DNA of 64,000 bases from Buxus sempervirens (GCA_947561395.2 OX387184.1:7688001-7752000), one strand, 5' to 3'. Positions 11,501 to 22,662 are shown, numbered from the stretch's first letter. Numbers and translations: made by a program. Notes: generated from the sequence alone by a model not told the origin.

Positions 11501-13868
11501 GTCAACAATATCAACAAGCATGCAAAATATAATCCATCTGTTGCAAATGTCAAAATTTTATCAAAAGCTTCATCTGCCTTAACATCTGCCTTAACAGCTA
11601 ATAATATTTTCACTGATGAACCCAACGATTATGGTGTCAAGTATGGCTGTCAACTTCAATTGACAAAAGGCACAGGCCCAAGATGAAATATCAATGAGGG
11701 TCATCAAAGAAGTATCAGTAAATACTCTTTAACTTCCAACAACAACCCACAAACAAATATTGAAAGAGTGATGCTAGGATGCAGCACCATTGTACACATC
11801 TAACACAAATCATTTGACAGCACCGACCAGAGAGGTGGGAAGACAGACGGCTTCTTCAAAAGCTGTCAAAGAGAACTAACTAAAACTTCTATAATTTTAA
11901 CCAGTCACCATGTACAATGTTTTCATGCTTTAGTATGCATTTGCAATTATGCATGTCAAAATGTTCTTACATTCAACGCGTGCATTGCTACCATTGCTGA
12001 CTGCTGGTCTGAAAAAACAGCAAAAGCAAAAGCCTGTTACACCACAACAGTGAGTAAGTCTGCAGCCACTCAAATCATCATGATACATAAAAAAACATGT
12101 GCAAAACATAAAGCAACATAGAAGAAACAATCCATCACAAACTCAGTGGACAGTGGATAGCAGCGAATATTCTTACAATCAAGAATATTAGTCATGAAGC
12201 AGACTATCTGAATCCCATCACCATCATTCTTATCAAATATGATCATCAAATGAGCACAACATATCACTGGTTTCAATAAATTAGAAGCTTCTTTTTATTT
12301 ATTTATTTATTTTTTTAAGTTTGGATGCAAGAGATGCGAAGTCCTTGTTCTGGTTAAGAAAAATGGACATGCAACCAAATCTTTGACTCTTACAGAATAA
12401 AAGGATAAGGGAGGATCAATCAACAAAATGAAGCTTCGCAACATCTATTGTTTGAAGAATGCATGTTATACTAACAAATGGGAAGCCCCATGTACCCAGT
12501 GGGTATAAATTACAACCAACAGGATAGCCAAAGAAAGCTTTAAAGAAAGAGCCAAAGCTCAAGAGAGATCCTCCACCAAAACTGGGAAGACCCCTTGTAT
12601 CTTGGTGCTCAGTTGATAAGTAATTTTCTAGACTGACAAAACACACTCTGAAGCCCAGTAATCAGAACATTCAGTCACAGATGGAAGATATCTACAGTTA
12701 AATTCTACAACAAGGATGTCCAGAAATTCTACATGTTTCTAATAAATAACAGCTACTTTAAACAGTCATCTCAATGGGAGGAAAGCAGAGAACGAAGGCA
12801 TAAAATTGACAAATATGAGAATGCAATCTATGAGATATCAATCGGGCATTCAAGAACAAGGAAGTGCAATCTATGAGATAGGAATTGGGCATTCAAGAAA
12901 CCATGAGGAAACAAAACAAAGCAAAAGCAATTGCCAATGTATATCAACTATTCAAAATAATTGGTAATAATGTGCTGTCAAAACAGATCATTAGTAGCTG
13001 CCTACTTATGTTATCTCTTCAAGATAATTGATAATAATTTACATTCTTAAAGCCCTAATTGGATTAGTTAATAAATATACTGGAGCAATGAGATGCCAAA
13101 CATAGAGATGGTGCAGAACTGAGAGAATAATTAAGCAAAGGAAGAATCAACGAACAGTAGACTATGGTAAGTGGGTCTGAAGCGAGGATAGAGCAAATGG
13201 TGACACCAAAAAGCTCACTCCATTATTGCACGAAATCCGATACCCTAGCTTTTCTACACCCAATATTGCATCCATTTTCATCGATAAACCCTAGAAAAAC
13301 TAATCAAAGTTTTGAATTTTGAATAATCAGTTCAAGCGCAGAAAAATAGAAAGAACAGAAGAGAGGATTCTATTATTCTCCATATAATTCCATGCCGGTT
13401 ACAACCATATCAAAATTAATTTGACAAAAAAGCAATAAAATGGAACAATGGACAATGCACTAAAAGATAACCATATAATTTAAAATCAAATAAAACAAAA
13501 GGAGATATGAGAGAATCCGTTCCAACCCGGGAGCTCTGCGTGGGACTCCTGAACTGGAAAGATTGGTAGCCAGGGAACTCGCGGAAAAGATTGTAAATCT
13601 CGCGAGGCTTGACGTCTGCCGGCAGCCCTGCAATGAATAAGGTTCGGAGCTCGTCTTGAGCAGCTTGAAGAGAATGAGGCGCATATGAAGCGTAAGGGGG
13701 CGGCGGCTGGTGGGAGTAATGCTGAGGCATGTGCGGTTGTTGAGCCATTGGTGGCGGTGGTGCTGGTTGTGGAGGCACCGCCCCGAGGGCGGGCGGAGGC
13801 TGATAATAAGGGTAGTGAGGGTTGTAGAGACCCGCGGACGGAGGGTAATATGCGGCCATGTCGTCCAT
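5517..13868 (-). CDS. Two-RRM RNA-binding protein (RBPMS/scw1-like), nine exons
   Basis: I reconstructed nine coding exons on the minus strand: 13868-13527, 12033-11971, 11386-11302, 11199-11125, 10810-10735, 10512-10461, 6242-6139, 6046-5977 and 5657-5517. All junctions are GT-AG and phases match, giving 335 aa and a TGA at 5519-5517. A Pro/Tyr/Gln-rich N-terminus (residues 1-70) precedes RRM1 (about 72-160: RNP2 LFIAGL, RNP1 AFAFAVF split by intron 1). A Gly/Ser linker follows, containing LPGMVNTAYN. RRM2 (about 240-325) has RNP2 LFVANL and RNP1 GAPVAFVDF. Proteins of this layout in plants are single-stranded RNA binders, and some relatives act in nuclear speckles in splicing control; the exact RNA target cannot be inferred. 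I start at MDDMAAYY; an upstream in-frame ATG at 13928 would add 20 unlike residues. Intron 6 is unusually long (4.2 kb). Confidence 0.9.
6243..10460 (-). other. Large intron 6 of the RNA-binding-protein gene
   Basis: 4.2 kb lie between exons 6 and 7, bounded by gtgag and a cag acceptor on the minus strand. I see no open frame worth calling. A purine-rich (GGA/GAGA) tract occupies about 9195-9390 on the plus strand, so the transcript would carry a long pyrimidine-rich run there. About 7560-7870 holds repeated gatcgatc/ggtat-type motifs that look like an old dispersed repeat. Confidence 0.7.
7560..7870. repeat. Degenerate dispersed repeat in intron 6
   Basis: The palindromic word attgatcgatc recurs at about 7,611 and 7,832, surrounded by variants of ggtattggtatc, gataccaatat and gactgg. 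The pattern suggests a decayed short transposon with imperfect inverted halves, but I could not define its ends or a target duplication. Confidence 0.3.
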
Positions 13869-14162
13869 GACACTGAATACGACGGAGGCGAGCCCTAAGC
13901 AAGCGCAGGGAATCACCCACACCCACAATTGAAGAAATTCAAGAAAGGAAAATCAGCCTCCGAACCTGCAAACCTACTAGTACCACAATATGAATTTTTG
14001 CAATCGTGCCCCTATACCTTATCATATTTTCAATACTTCCGGGTGCCTTTGGTCGCCATATCTTTTTCTCTTTTTCTTTTTTTAGATATTTACAATTTGA
14101 CCCCTTGAATTTCCCACTAATCTCACCTTCCCCTTCTGATTTCTAAAGAGGAGTTAACCACC

Positions 14163-14475
14163 TTAAGTTTTCCATGTATAACAATCTCCCCCCTTTTAGA
14201 TGTTTGACAATAAAAATCACGACTAAGAAATTAAAATGTTAAATTATTTACATCTTAAATATAAAAAAACTTATTTAGGCCTCGAATATCAAAAATACCC
14301 TCAAGGCATATGTTAAGTTTTCCATGTATAACAATCTCCCCCCTTTTAGATATTTGACCATAAAAATTATAACTAAGAAATTCAAATGTTAGTTGATAAA
14401 TTTACCCTTATTATTTACATCTAAATGTAAAAAAACTTATTTAGGCCTTGAATACCAAAAATACCCTCAGGGCAT
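14163..14475. repeat. Imperfect tandem duplication of about 150-165 bp
   Basis: Copy 1 (14163-14312) and copy 2 (14313-14475) both begin ttaagttttccatgtataac and run through a C-rich ctcccccctttta word, a cttatttaggcc word and aaaataccctca. Copy 2 carries about 16 extra bases before ttatttacatct. Related wording (gaggttttagaatgagatta) recurs in a separate duplicated block near 55,435-55,530, so this is a dispersed family. Confidence 0.8.
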
Positions 14476-14891
14476 ATGTAATCTGAGTTTGGTATTTTCC
14501 CGTTTGAACCAATATCGTAGACATTAAACTAACCCATTAAAGGGTAGTCTTGGTATTTAATTTCAAATAATTAGAATGAAAATGGCAAAATTTCAATATA
14601 TTTTTTATGTCTTGCCATCTCATCAATATTGTTGAAATTTTAACAAATCTCTGGAAGTGAGAGATTGTTACAAACTGCAAACCTCAAGGTAGTAAACTAG
14701 TATTTCAAAAACCTCAAAGGAAAAGTGGATATTCTAAAACCTCAAGGTGGTAAACTGTAAATATCCCTTTTTTTATAAGGTCGTCGCCATATCTTATATT
14801 TTATAGCAAGTGGCACATGTAGTTAGATAATTCAAAGAGTGATAGACATGTAAATGTAAGGTGCATATATTTTATGCACCCACAACTTGTT

Positions 14892-14899
14892 GGTTCAAA
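14892..14899. repeat. Left 8-bp target-site duplication of the hAT element
   Basis: ggttcaaa here is repeated exactly at 21931-21938. Eight-bp duplications are the signature of hAT superfamily insertion. Confidence 0.95.
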
Positions 14900-15508
14900 T
14901 AGGGTTTGCTAATTGGGCCGTGCTGAGCCCATATTTCCCGAGTCTGATGGGCGTGCCAGCCCGCCAGGCATGAAACGGCTAGCCGTTTTTCCCCTCTTAA
15001 AGTGGTTTTTATCACTTTTTTGACTGTTTTACCCCCCAATAGCCATATAACAGCCATATTAGGGGGGTATGCTTGTAATTAACTGTAAATGACCATTTCC
15101 ACCCTTTTAACTGCCAAATAACAACCATATTTGAGGGTAGAGCTGGTAAAAAACCACTTTTGGTTTTCTATAAATAGGCATAACCCTTTCCACTCCAAAC
15201 TATACATCTTCTACAATCTCTTACTCTCTTCTACAATCTCCCTTACTCTCTTCATCTCTGTAGCTATCAAGAAATAGTTAAATTTTTTAAATTGCTCAAG
15301 CATAAAAAGGTGGGAAGTTGGACTTTAGAGGTTGAAGGCTTCAACTGCAAAGTTCAAGCTTCATTCTAAAGAGGTATTCTTCTGTTTAATTTTTTGATTT
15401 TAAAATTATTATAAATATTATATATAAGTAAGTTTCTCTTTCTACTTTTCTTATTATTTTAAAGCCTAGTATAGTGGGTGACTACTGTGCAACTAAGTGC
15501 ATCTCTAT

Positions 15509-15650
15509 GAAAGTTTTGTCACAAAGGACGAGATAATTGCCTAAGGAAACTGGGTTTTAAGCGGGACCATTTGTGACCACTCCAGTTACGTGGAAATTTT
15601 CTTGGTGCACTTTCACGTACATTTCCTCACTTTACTATAGGTAGTGTATC
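15509..15650 (+). repeat. Stretch inside the hAT shared with Ogre/Tat leaders
   Basis: The words aaggacgagataattgccta, gggaccat and tgaccactccagttac, plus the following cactttacta, are colinear with the post-PBS leader of element B (about 35,691-35,830) and less closely with element A (24,716-24,850). Similarity to B looks close to 80 percent by eye. It lies in the transposon's 5' untranslated part, before the transposase start. Either the hAT captured a retrotransposon fragment or a retroelement piece inserted into it long ago. Confidence 0.75.
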
Positions 15651-16501
15651 ACAAAAAATTTATTATTATATTATTTATTAAGAATTTTTTTTTCAAAATT
15701 TGATAATGGACCTTAGGCAGTCTATGTACTTTAACACTGAGGAAAGGGAGTTTCTTAGACCCTATTCTAACCCACCTTTTTTTGAGGCTTTTGATGAGAC
15801 CTAACCCCCGTATTGTGACCCTCCCATTCAAGATCATGAACCTGAGTTGCCTTCCCAAGAGATGGGATCATCTTCCCTACCACCTAGGAGCACCAAGAGG
15901 AGTAGAACCTCTGGTGTGTGGCTAAATTTTGGAATTCAAACTATATGGAGTGAAAAGAGGGCAGTTTGTAAGCACTGCAAAAAAAATTTTAGTTGCAAAG
16001 GTTCAAGTGGTACAGGGCACTTGCAATGGCATTTACAAAAGTGCCTTCCAAAACATGGCGAAATAGACCTTAGGCAAGCCCAAATTTCCAATAGTAGTGT
16101 TAATTTGGGTAATTTTGTTTTTAATCAAAAAGAAACTAGGCTTAAAATTGTAAAGTGGGTAATACAAGAAGAAATACCCTTTAGACTAATAGAAAGTAAA
16201 AGATTTAACCGTCTAATAACCAAATATCTATCACCAGGATATAAACCCTTCTTACGCTACACTTTAAGAAATGATGCTATAAGATTATATCAAACAATGA
16301 AAACCACATTAATAGAAACTTTTTCAAATAGTAGCTTTAAAGTGGCTTTGACCTCAGATATTTGGACAAGCAGACAAAACATAAGTTATTTAGCTATAAT
16401 TGCACATTTTATAGATGATGATTGGAGTATGGAAAAAAGAATACTAACTTTTGCATCACTAGATACTAGACATTTTGATCAGCTATAACAAATGCTATAG
16501 C

Positions 16502-16506
16502 ACATA
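16502..16506. repeat. Left 5-bp target duplication of the solo LTR
   Basis: acata here is repeated at 20171-20175, directly after the TG...CA-bounded insertion. Five-bp duplications are typical of LTR-retrotransposon integrase. Confidence 0.9.
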
Positions 16507-17121
16507 TGTAGCGCCCCAGATCTGGGTCTGCCCTATCACGGCACCAACCCGTCCCCGAGACCTACTTATGGGCCCAATAGAACCTGATTAACACAATTAA
16601 TCCTGGGTAATTACAAGTAATTATCAGAGTGCATGATTAAAGAAGCATGGAATAAAAATTTCCATATAATCGAACTATCATCTGTACTAAAATCTCCAAA
16701 CCATGATATATATGTGAACAAAATACAACTAAGGTAGCTAACCATTCACAATGTTCTCTCCAAATAACTATGACATGTACAAAAGATATCTCCCAAGAGT
16801 ATGAGTCCAAAAATAATATTTACATCTCATATACAATTCCCAAGACAAAATACATCATCATGAAAAGAACCCTACTATGGGTGGTAGCAGTCCTCTGGCC
16901 TGAACTAAAGCTCACCCTCTATATCTGCCCGGAACGTGGTTCACCAAGCGGACTGAAAACAAATCCGGTAAAACAAAACGCGTGAGACTTAAAGTCCTAG
17001 TAAGCAGCAAACATGCATGCAAAGAAACAATTTATGCAATTTTGTAACATCATGATAATATTCACAAGTATAAGATACCAAATGTAAACCAAAACATCTC
17101 AAACAGATATAAAGTGTAATT

Positions 17122-17240
17122 CCAAGTCAAATATCTCCATCGGGTAATTCGTGAAATCAAATCAACAATTCCAAGTCAAATGTCTCAATTGAGTAATTGA
17201 TAAAATCAAATCAACAATTCCAAGTCAAATGTCCAAATCA
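17122..17240. repeat. About 50-bp direct repeat in the solo LTR
   Basis: The word aattccaagtcaaat recurs at roughly 17,119, 17,167 and 17,216, followed by tct/tcc and a ggtaatt or gagtaatt segment and aatcaaatcaac. This gives about 2.3 copies of a 49-bp unit. Confidence 0.75.
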
Positions 17241-17261
17241 GATTAATAATCGCTGTCCAAG

Positions 17262-17486
17262 ATTAAGGCCAAGTGGAGTATTTCAACACCGCCGACGAAT
17301 CAAGGCCTAGTGGAGTACTTCTACACTGCCGACAGAATCAAGGCCAAGTGGAGTACTTCTACACTGCCGACGCATCAAAGCCAAGTGGAATACTTCTTCG
17401 CTGCCCGATGAATCAAGGCTAAGCGGAGTACTTCTACGCTGCCTGATGAATCAAGGCTAAGTGGAGTACTTCTACACTGCCCCGGT
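17262..17486. repeat. 37-38-bp minisatellite, six copies
   Basis: The core agtggagtacttctacactg recurs with starts at 17272, 17309, 17347, 17384, 17422 and 17460 (spacings 37, 38, 37, 38, 38). Spacers are variants of ccgacgaatcaaggcca. It lies near the downstream end of the minus-oriented LTR (U5 side). Confidence 0.92.
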
Positions 17487-18144
17487 TCATGAAATCCAAA
17501 ATCAATCAAAACGAATACCATGAAATCCTCAAAATACATTTTTGATGAGTGGGATAGTCTTAGGATTCCTAATAAGGTCACCCTACCAAAAATCAATGGA
17601 TTCTGAGATGAAAAGTTTTGGACCTCAAAAATATTGTAAGTCTGGATAAAAACGTTGATTTGGTGTAGAATTTTTCTAGAAAGATCTACAAGGAGTTTGG
17701 GGCTCACATTCTAATTGTAGTCTATTGGAGGGTATACAAATCATCTAGAATTTTCTAGGCTTCTGAATCACTCATTTGGATATCAAATTCAAAAAGTGGC
17801 ATTTTATGAAAATCGGGAAAACTGGAAAATTAGGCACAAACTGGAAAGTTGACTTTTTATTGGTTGGAAATTGGGCCTTGGGAGTATTTTAATTGGTTCC
17901 AAATGGGGGTAAAACCTTATTTACATGTAAAGACTTAAGTAAATGGAGCAATAAATACACAGGACATTTACTTGAATGTCTTTCATGTAATAAGGGTGCT
18001 ATGCGAGAAGCTTGGGTTGTTTGAGAAAGGGTTGGAGAGAAAAAGGATAAAGATTGTCAAAAACAGGGTCCACGATTAGGTCGTGGATTAATTGCCCAGG
18101 GGCGATTAGCTTTAGTGTTCGGGCATTGAGATTTAAAATAAAGG

Positions 18145-18235
18145 CAGCGCGCGCGCGTTAAGGATTGACGTTCGCGCGGTAAGGAAATAAACAAGGCAAC
18201 GCGCGCGCGCGGAAGGTTGACGTTCGCGCGTTGAG
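18145..18235. repeat. Duplicated CpG alternating tract
   Basis: Two near-copies of a unit contain gcgcgcgcgcg followed by ttgacgttcgcgcg. Alternating GC of this length can adopt Z-DNA. It stands out against the AT-rich surroundings and has kept its CpGs in a transposon that should be methylated. Confidence 0.85.
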
Positions 18236-18895
18236 GTTATGGATTAATCGCCCAGGCTAATCCTGATTTGCGATTAGGATAACAGAGACTTGTTTTTAGG
18301 GGTTTTAGCTCAGGATTAATCTCCAAATTTCAGGATTAATTGCAAGGTCGGGATTTTAAAATATTTTGACTATTTTCAACACAAAACTCATGTAAATCCT
18401 TTCTAACCTTTCCAACATCAAAATGAGTGATCACAAAACATCCTAACACACTTAAAAACTTCTTTTCAACAAAGATTCATCTCAAATCTACATGAACACA
18501 AATCAAACCCATGAAACCTCATTCAAGACACAAATCTCAAACCCTAATATGAAATATGATCAATAGAATTGGAAATCCATGGCAAATTAATAGAAAACGA
18601 ACCAAGAGTATTATACAATCAAAACCTACGAATTTTAGAAGCAAATAGCAACATGCACAATCATTTCTTCAAATAAATCAAACCCTAGAGAGAGAATACG
18701 AATTTTAATAATTCATTTTGTTTTGAAGGGTTTGCTACTTACTTGTTAATGGAGAAGCAAACGTCTCTCAAGCTCTTCTCTCCTTCTTCTTCCTCTTGAA
18801 GCTTCCAAGCAAGCTCCTACACTTTCTCTCTTATTCTATACGTCCAAGACAAGATGGAGTGTTCTAAAAATACTTAGAATTAAAATTAGGGCATC

Positions 18896-18903
18896 CTTTT
18901 ATA
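18896..18903 (-). promoter_or_regulatory. TATA box of the solo LTR
   Basis: tataaaag on the minus strand, in context gggcatataaaaggatgccc. About 130-150 bp downstream on that strand a purine-rich leader ends in a donor-like aacaagtaagt (about 18,745). This sets the LTR orientation. Confidence 0.6.
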
Positions 18904-18989
18904 TGCCCAAGTTTTGGGTCTTTCAAATCTGCCCCTAAACAAAGCTTTTATTCAACTAAACCCTAAAGTGTATCTAAGGCATACCAGGG

Positions 18990-19935
18990 GTACCTTAGTG
19001 TTATTCGAGTGAGGTACCTTGGTATTAAGTGGGGGTACCTTAGTGTTAAGTGGGGTGTTTGCCTTAGCCACTTTAAAGGCATGCTTTAGGAATGTTTGGG
19101 AGGTGTACCTCAGTTAACACAAAAGGGTAGCTCAGTTATATGAGGGGTACTTTAGTTATTTGAGGAGGTACCTTGATGTTTCAAGGGATTTACCTTAGTC
19201 ATTCTAAGGGGTAAACTCTAGATAAGCTTAGGGGGTGTACCTTAGTTATATCGAGGAGGGTACTTAACTATAAAAAGAGTGTACCTTAGTTATATAAGGG
19301 ATTATACTTTAGGCAAAACAATGGGGGGTTACCTTACTTATATAGGGGTTACTTTAGTTAGACAAAGGGGGTACTTTAGGTATACATGTGGGGTACCTTA
19401 GGCAAACACAAGAGGATACTTTAGATAAATACAGGGGTACCTTAAGCAAACACAAGAGGATATCTTAGGTAAACACAGGGGTACCTTAGGCAATTAAAGT
19501 AGGGTACCTTAGGGATACAAGTGGGGTATCTTAGGTATAATTGGGGGGTACTTTAAGTAACACTTGGGTGGTATCTTGGGTAATACTTGGGCGTACTTTA
19601 GGTATAATTTGGTGGTACTTTGGGCAATACTTGGGTATATTTTGGGCATACAATGAGGGTGCCTTAGGTAATATAAGAGGTACTTTAGTGGTAATTGGGA
19701 GGGTACCCTGGGTATACTTAAGAGTTACTCTAAGTGTTCTTAGCGGATACTTTAGGTACTTTTGAGAGGTACCTTGAGTACTCTTAGGAGTTACTTTAAG
19801 TATTCTTTGGAGTATTTTGGGGTATACATGGGTATACACTAGTGTTATTCGGGAGGGTATTGGGGTAAACTTTGGGGTACCATGGGTATACTTGGGAATT
19901 ACTCTAGGTACACATAAGTTTAATTTTTCAGAATT
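18990..19935. repeat. Degenerate GGGTACCTTAG minisatellite in LTR U3
   Basis: Nearly 1 kb consists of variants of ggggtaccttag followed by a variable 15-30-bp spacer, giving about 30 imperfect units. It lies upstream of the minus-strand TATA box, so in the U3 part of the LTR. The long Pro/Thr-rich open frame on the minus strand here is only the translation of the repeat. Confidence 0.85.
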
Positions 19936-21930
19936 TGATTTCCAATTCATTTAAGCTAATTGGAGAGTATCTTAGACAATTTGAATTGAGAAATAATATT
20001 AATTAAACTTACCTTAATAAACTTCATAAAGTTCAATTGATTTCTCTAAATCCTCAAAAATAATCCACATCTACCTCATCTTCATAACACAAGTACTTAA
20101 TTAGTCTAATAATCACACTTTAGATAATTAATCTTAATAATTAAGATATAATCCGAGTCGGGGTTTTACAACATAATATAAGAAAGTATAAAATACAAAA
20201 TAAAGTAATGGCCTTAGCACTTGATAATGCAAGTGCTAATAATGTTGCAATAGACATATTAAAACAACACTTAAATTTAAATGTAGATAGATGTTTATTT
20301 CATGTTAGATTTGCTTGTTACATCTTAAATTTAGTTGTGCAGGATGGTTTAAAAATTGTCCAATGTTATTTAACGAATATTAGAGATGCAGTAAGATTTT
20401 TAAAACAATCTAGTACAACTGCTAGAGAATTTAAAAATTATTGTGCAAGTTTAGGAAAGCAACCTAAAAAAATTACTTTAGAAGTTGAATATAGGTAGAA
20501 TTCAACATATTTAATGCTAGAAGCTGTACTAGAATCGAAACAAGAACTTACACTATTTTATAAAACAAAAGTGCCTCAAAGTGAACTAGAAGAACTTGAC
20601 TGGCAAATATCAGAAATTTTAAGAGATTTTTCAAAAGTTTTTTATGATGCAACAAGATTCTTATCAGGGGTTTATTACCCAACATCCCCAAATATTTTAA
20701 ATATACTATAACAAATAAGTATTTGCTTTAAACAATATAGAGACATGCTTGTTGCTAAGGATATTTGCCCTGCAATGGAATCTAAAATTTTAAAATATTG
20801 GCAAGAAATGCCCCATTTATATTGTTTAGCTAGTATAATGGATCCTAGGATTAAATTAGGAGTGAAAGATTTAATAGAAGGAATAAATGTAAATATGAGA
20901 TCTTCTTTTCAAATAGATATACGTAAAATAAGAAATATATTAGAAAGACTTTTTTCTGAATATGATACTAGAAGTAGCAGACATGGTCAGACTTAGACCT
21001 AAGAAGCACTACCAGATAATTCTCCCTAGAATTTTTTAAGTGGGAAAAGAAGGGGAAAACAACTAGCATCTGGTAGTAGGGGATCATATGAGTTAAAGAT
21101 TTATTTAGAAATCCCCTACTACTTTTACGTACTATAGGTGAGCATAGTTCTTTTAACATTTTGACATGGTGGAAGCAAAATCAGGTTAGTTATCCTATGC
21201 TTTTCACCATGGCACGTGATCTACTAACGGTTCCGGTATCCATAGTTACATTGGAATCAGCTTTTAGTGTAGGTGGACGAACGGTAGACGAATATAAGAG
21301 TAGATTAACGCCGGAGATGGTGCAAGTATGTGTCTATCTGACAGATTGGCTAAGGGCAGAACTGAGAGATCAGGAATACGCGGATAATCAACTTGCTAGA
21401 GACTTCGATGATTTGAATCTAACTTGATGAATTTAGTCTTCCAGATTAGTTTAAGTTTTATTATATTTTTTGTAATCAAAGTTTAGGAACTTTACTTTTT
21501 CTTTTTGTTTTTTAAACTGCAAATGAAAGATAGATGAGTGGGTGTCAAACTAGTTGGGATGTGCTCATACTATAGTGATGCAGTATTATTTATGCAAGTG
21601 TATTATGTATTGTTGTATTTGCAAAGTTATACTTGTACTTGTAATAATTAATTTATTTAAAATTTTTTGAGCAAAATCTATCCCAGTATGTGTAAGACAA
21701 TTTTATAAATAATAAACATATTTTTTAGAAATTTTTTTTTATAGTTTTTTACTATTTTTCCCTATTTTTTCTTTTTTTTGGCAAAAAAAACAACCACGCC
21801 TGCGGGCGGCCCGGCACGGCCCAGCCGTAGCCATGCCATGGGTTGGGTCGTGCCAGGGGTTTTGGAAAATGGGCCGGCCTGGCATGGCCTATTCTCTAGG
21901 CGGGCCGGGCCAGCCCGTTTAGCAACCCTA

Positions 21931-21938
21931 GGTTCAAA
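21931..21938. repeat. Right 8-bp target-site duplication of the hAT element
   Basis: ggttcaaa, identical to 14892-14899. Confidence 0.95.
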
Positions 21939-22068
21939 TACATGCAAACGAGCTAATGTCTTGCTAAATATCTCGTTATATGAGTCTTGAACTATCATTT
22001 TGATCTTATGGTAAGGCATTATTTGAGAATGTTTCGTTAAATGGTACCTGATTGAAATAAAAAGTAAG

Positions 22069-22073
22069 CTAGG
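22069..22073. repeat. Left 5-bp target duplication of element A
   Basis: ctagg here matches 51839-51843, immediately after the end of A's split 3' LTR, 29.8 kb away. Confidence 0.92.
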
Positions 22074-22662
22074 TGTTAGCACCTGATTTTTGCACCTCCA
22101 AAAATGCAGAAAATGAAATTTCAATTAAAAAGTCAAACCCTGAGGGGCCTGAAAATTGACTTTTTGATCCAAAGAAAATTGGCCATCAAACTTCCTTTCA
22201 TTGAAAAGAGCATTTCGACACGGTTCTAACACAACTGAGTTTGCCAGAATCGGGGTCCGGATGAGGAAGTTGTGAGTTGGTCAAACTTTTGGGGAAGCGA
22301 AAGTTGACTTTTTGCTCGACCCCAATTCAGCTGCCAAACTTAATCCCAGTGGATAGTGTGTTCCGAGCTGATTCCAACGACACCAAATTTGCTGAAATCG
22401 GACATCGGACGGAAAAGTTATGGGCAGTTGAAATTTCAAAGAAAGCTGCCCACGTGGCAAAACAGCAGCAAAAAGCAGAATAAATGAGTTAAATAAATCA
22501 AACAATCATTTAATAAACATATCTTTATTTTTTAATAATATTTTAATAAAAGAATCTCGTTTTTATAATAAAATAATCAAAAAATCGGATAAAAATCTTT
22601 AAATAAACCAAATTTAATAAAGCATTTGAAATCCAGCATTTTAAAAACGTGCTGGACCGTAT

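Larger units (their letters stand above)
13869..14899. other. Promoter side of the RNA-binding-protein gene and intergenic DNA
   Basis: This lies upstream of the minus-strand ATG at 13868 and up to the hAT target duplication. The first 100-200 bp should be the 5' UTR and core promoter of that gene. The rest is AT-rich and holds the 150-bp tandem duplication listed next. No coding signal. Confidence 0.5.
16507..20170 (-). mobile_element. 3.66-kb solo LTR inserted in the hAT
   Basis: The insertion begins tgtagcgcccc and ends gggttttaca, so both strands have TG...CA termini, and it is flanked by the 5-bp duplication acata. It has no open frame, no internal PBS or polypurine tract and no second LTR, so it is a solo LTR left by recombination of a full element. 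I orient it on the minus strand: a TATA box (tataaaag at 18903-18896) is followed by a plausible leader and a splice-donor-like aacaagtaagt on that strand. Such long LTRs are typical of Tat/Ogre-type or other large Ty3/gypsy families; I cannot name the family. It carries two tandem repeat blocks and CpG-rich runs, listed separately. Confidence 0.85.
15706..21427 (+). pseudogene. Dead hAT transposase (BED finger plus hAT dimerisation domain)
   Basis: The coding body lies in two blocks, 15706-16506 and 20176-21427, separated by the solo LTR. Block 1 opens with ATG at 15706, has an in-frame TAA at 15802-15804, then a BED zinc finger (FGIQTIWSEKRAVCKHCKK, GTGHLQWHLQKC) and the transposase core. 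A -1 frameshift near 16476 precedes the insertion. If one acata duplicate is ignored, the frame carries on into block 2 (MALALDNASANNVAIDILKQ). Block 2 has in-frame stops at 20496-20498, 20709-20711 and 20994-20996. A further frame change leads to the C-terminal hAT dimerisation region (about 21161-21427: LLTVPVSIVTLESAFSVGGR). The intact protein would have cut and rejoined transposon ends in the nucleus. This copy cannot make it. Confidence 0.92.
14900..21930 (+). mobile_element. hAT-superfamily DNA transposon, interrupted by a solo LTR
   Basis: The element is 7,031 bp including a nested 3.66-kb insertion (about 3.36 kb without it). The terminal inverted repeats are short and slightly diverged: tagggtttgctaa at the left and the complement of ttagcaaccccta-type sequence at the right, with a 1-bp difference. 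Perfect 8-bp target duplications flank it. Subterminal regions are GC-rich with repeated GGCCCGG/GCACGG motifs. Inside is one degenerate transposase gene on the plus strand. At least two deletion derivatives of the same family occur in the window (667-1267 and about 53501-54066). Accumulated stops and frameshifts make it an old, immobile copy unless a transposase is supplied in trans. Confidence 0.93.

Noticed and set aside
13416-13526. Read-through C-terminus of RNA-binding-protein exon 1
   Set aside because: It follows a usable splice donor, and exon 2 at 12033-11971 restores RRM1. The extra residues are intron translation.
19531-19950. 139-codon Pro/Thr-rich open frame on the minus strand
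   Set aside because: Direct translation of the GGGTACCTTAG minisatellite inside the LTR; no start context or homology.
22277-22483. 68-codon ORF present in both A LTRs
   Set aside because: Its duplication simply follows the LTR duplication. It lies upstream of the TATA box and resembles no protein family.
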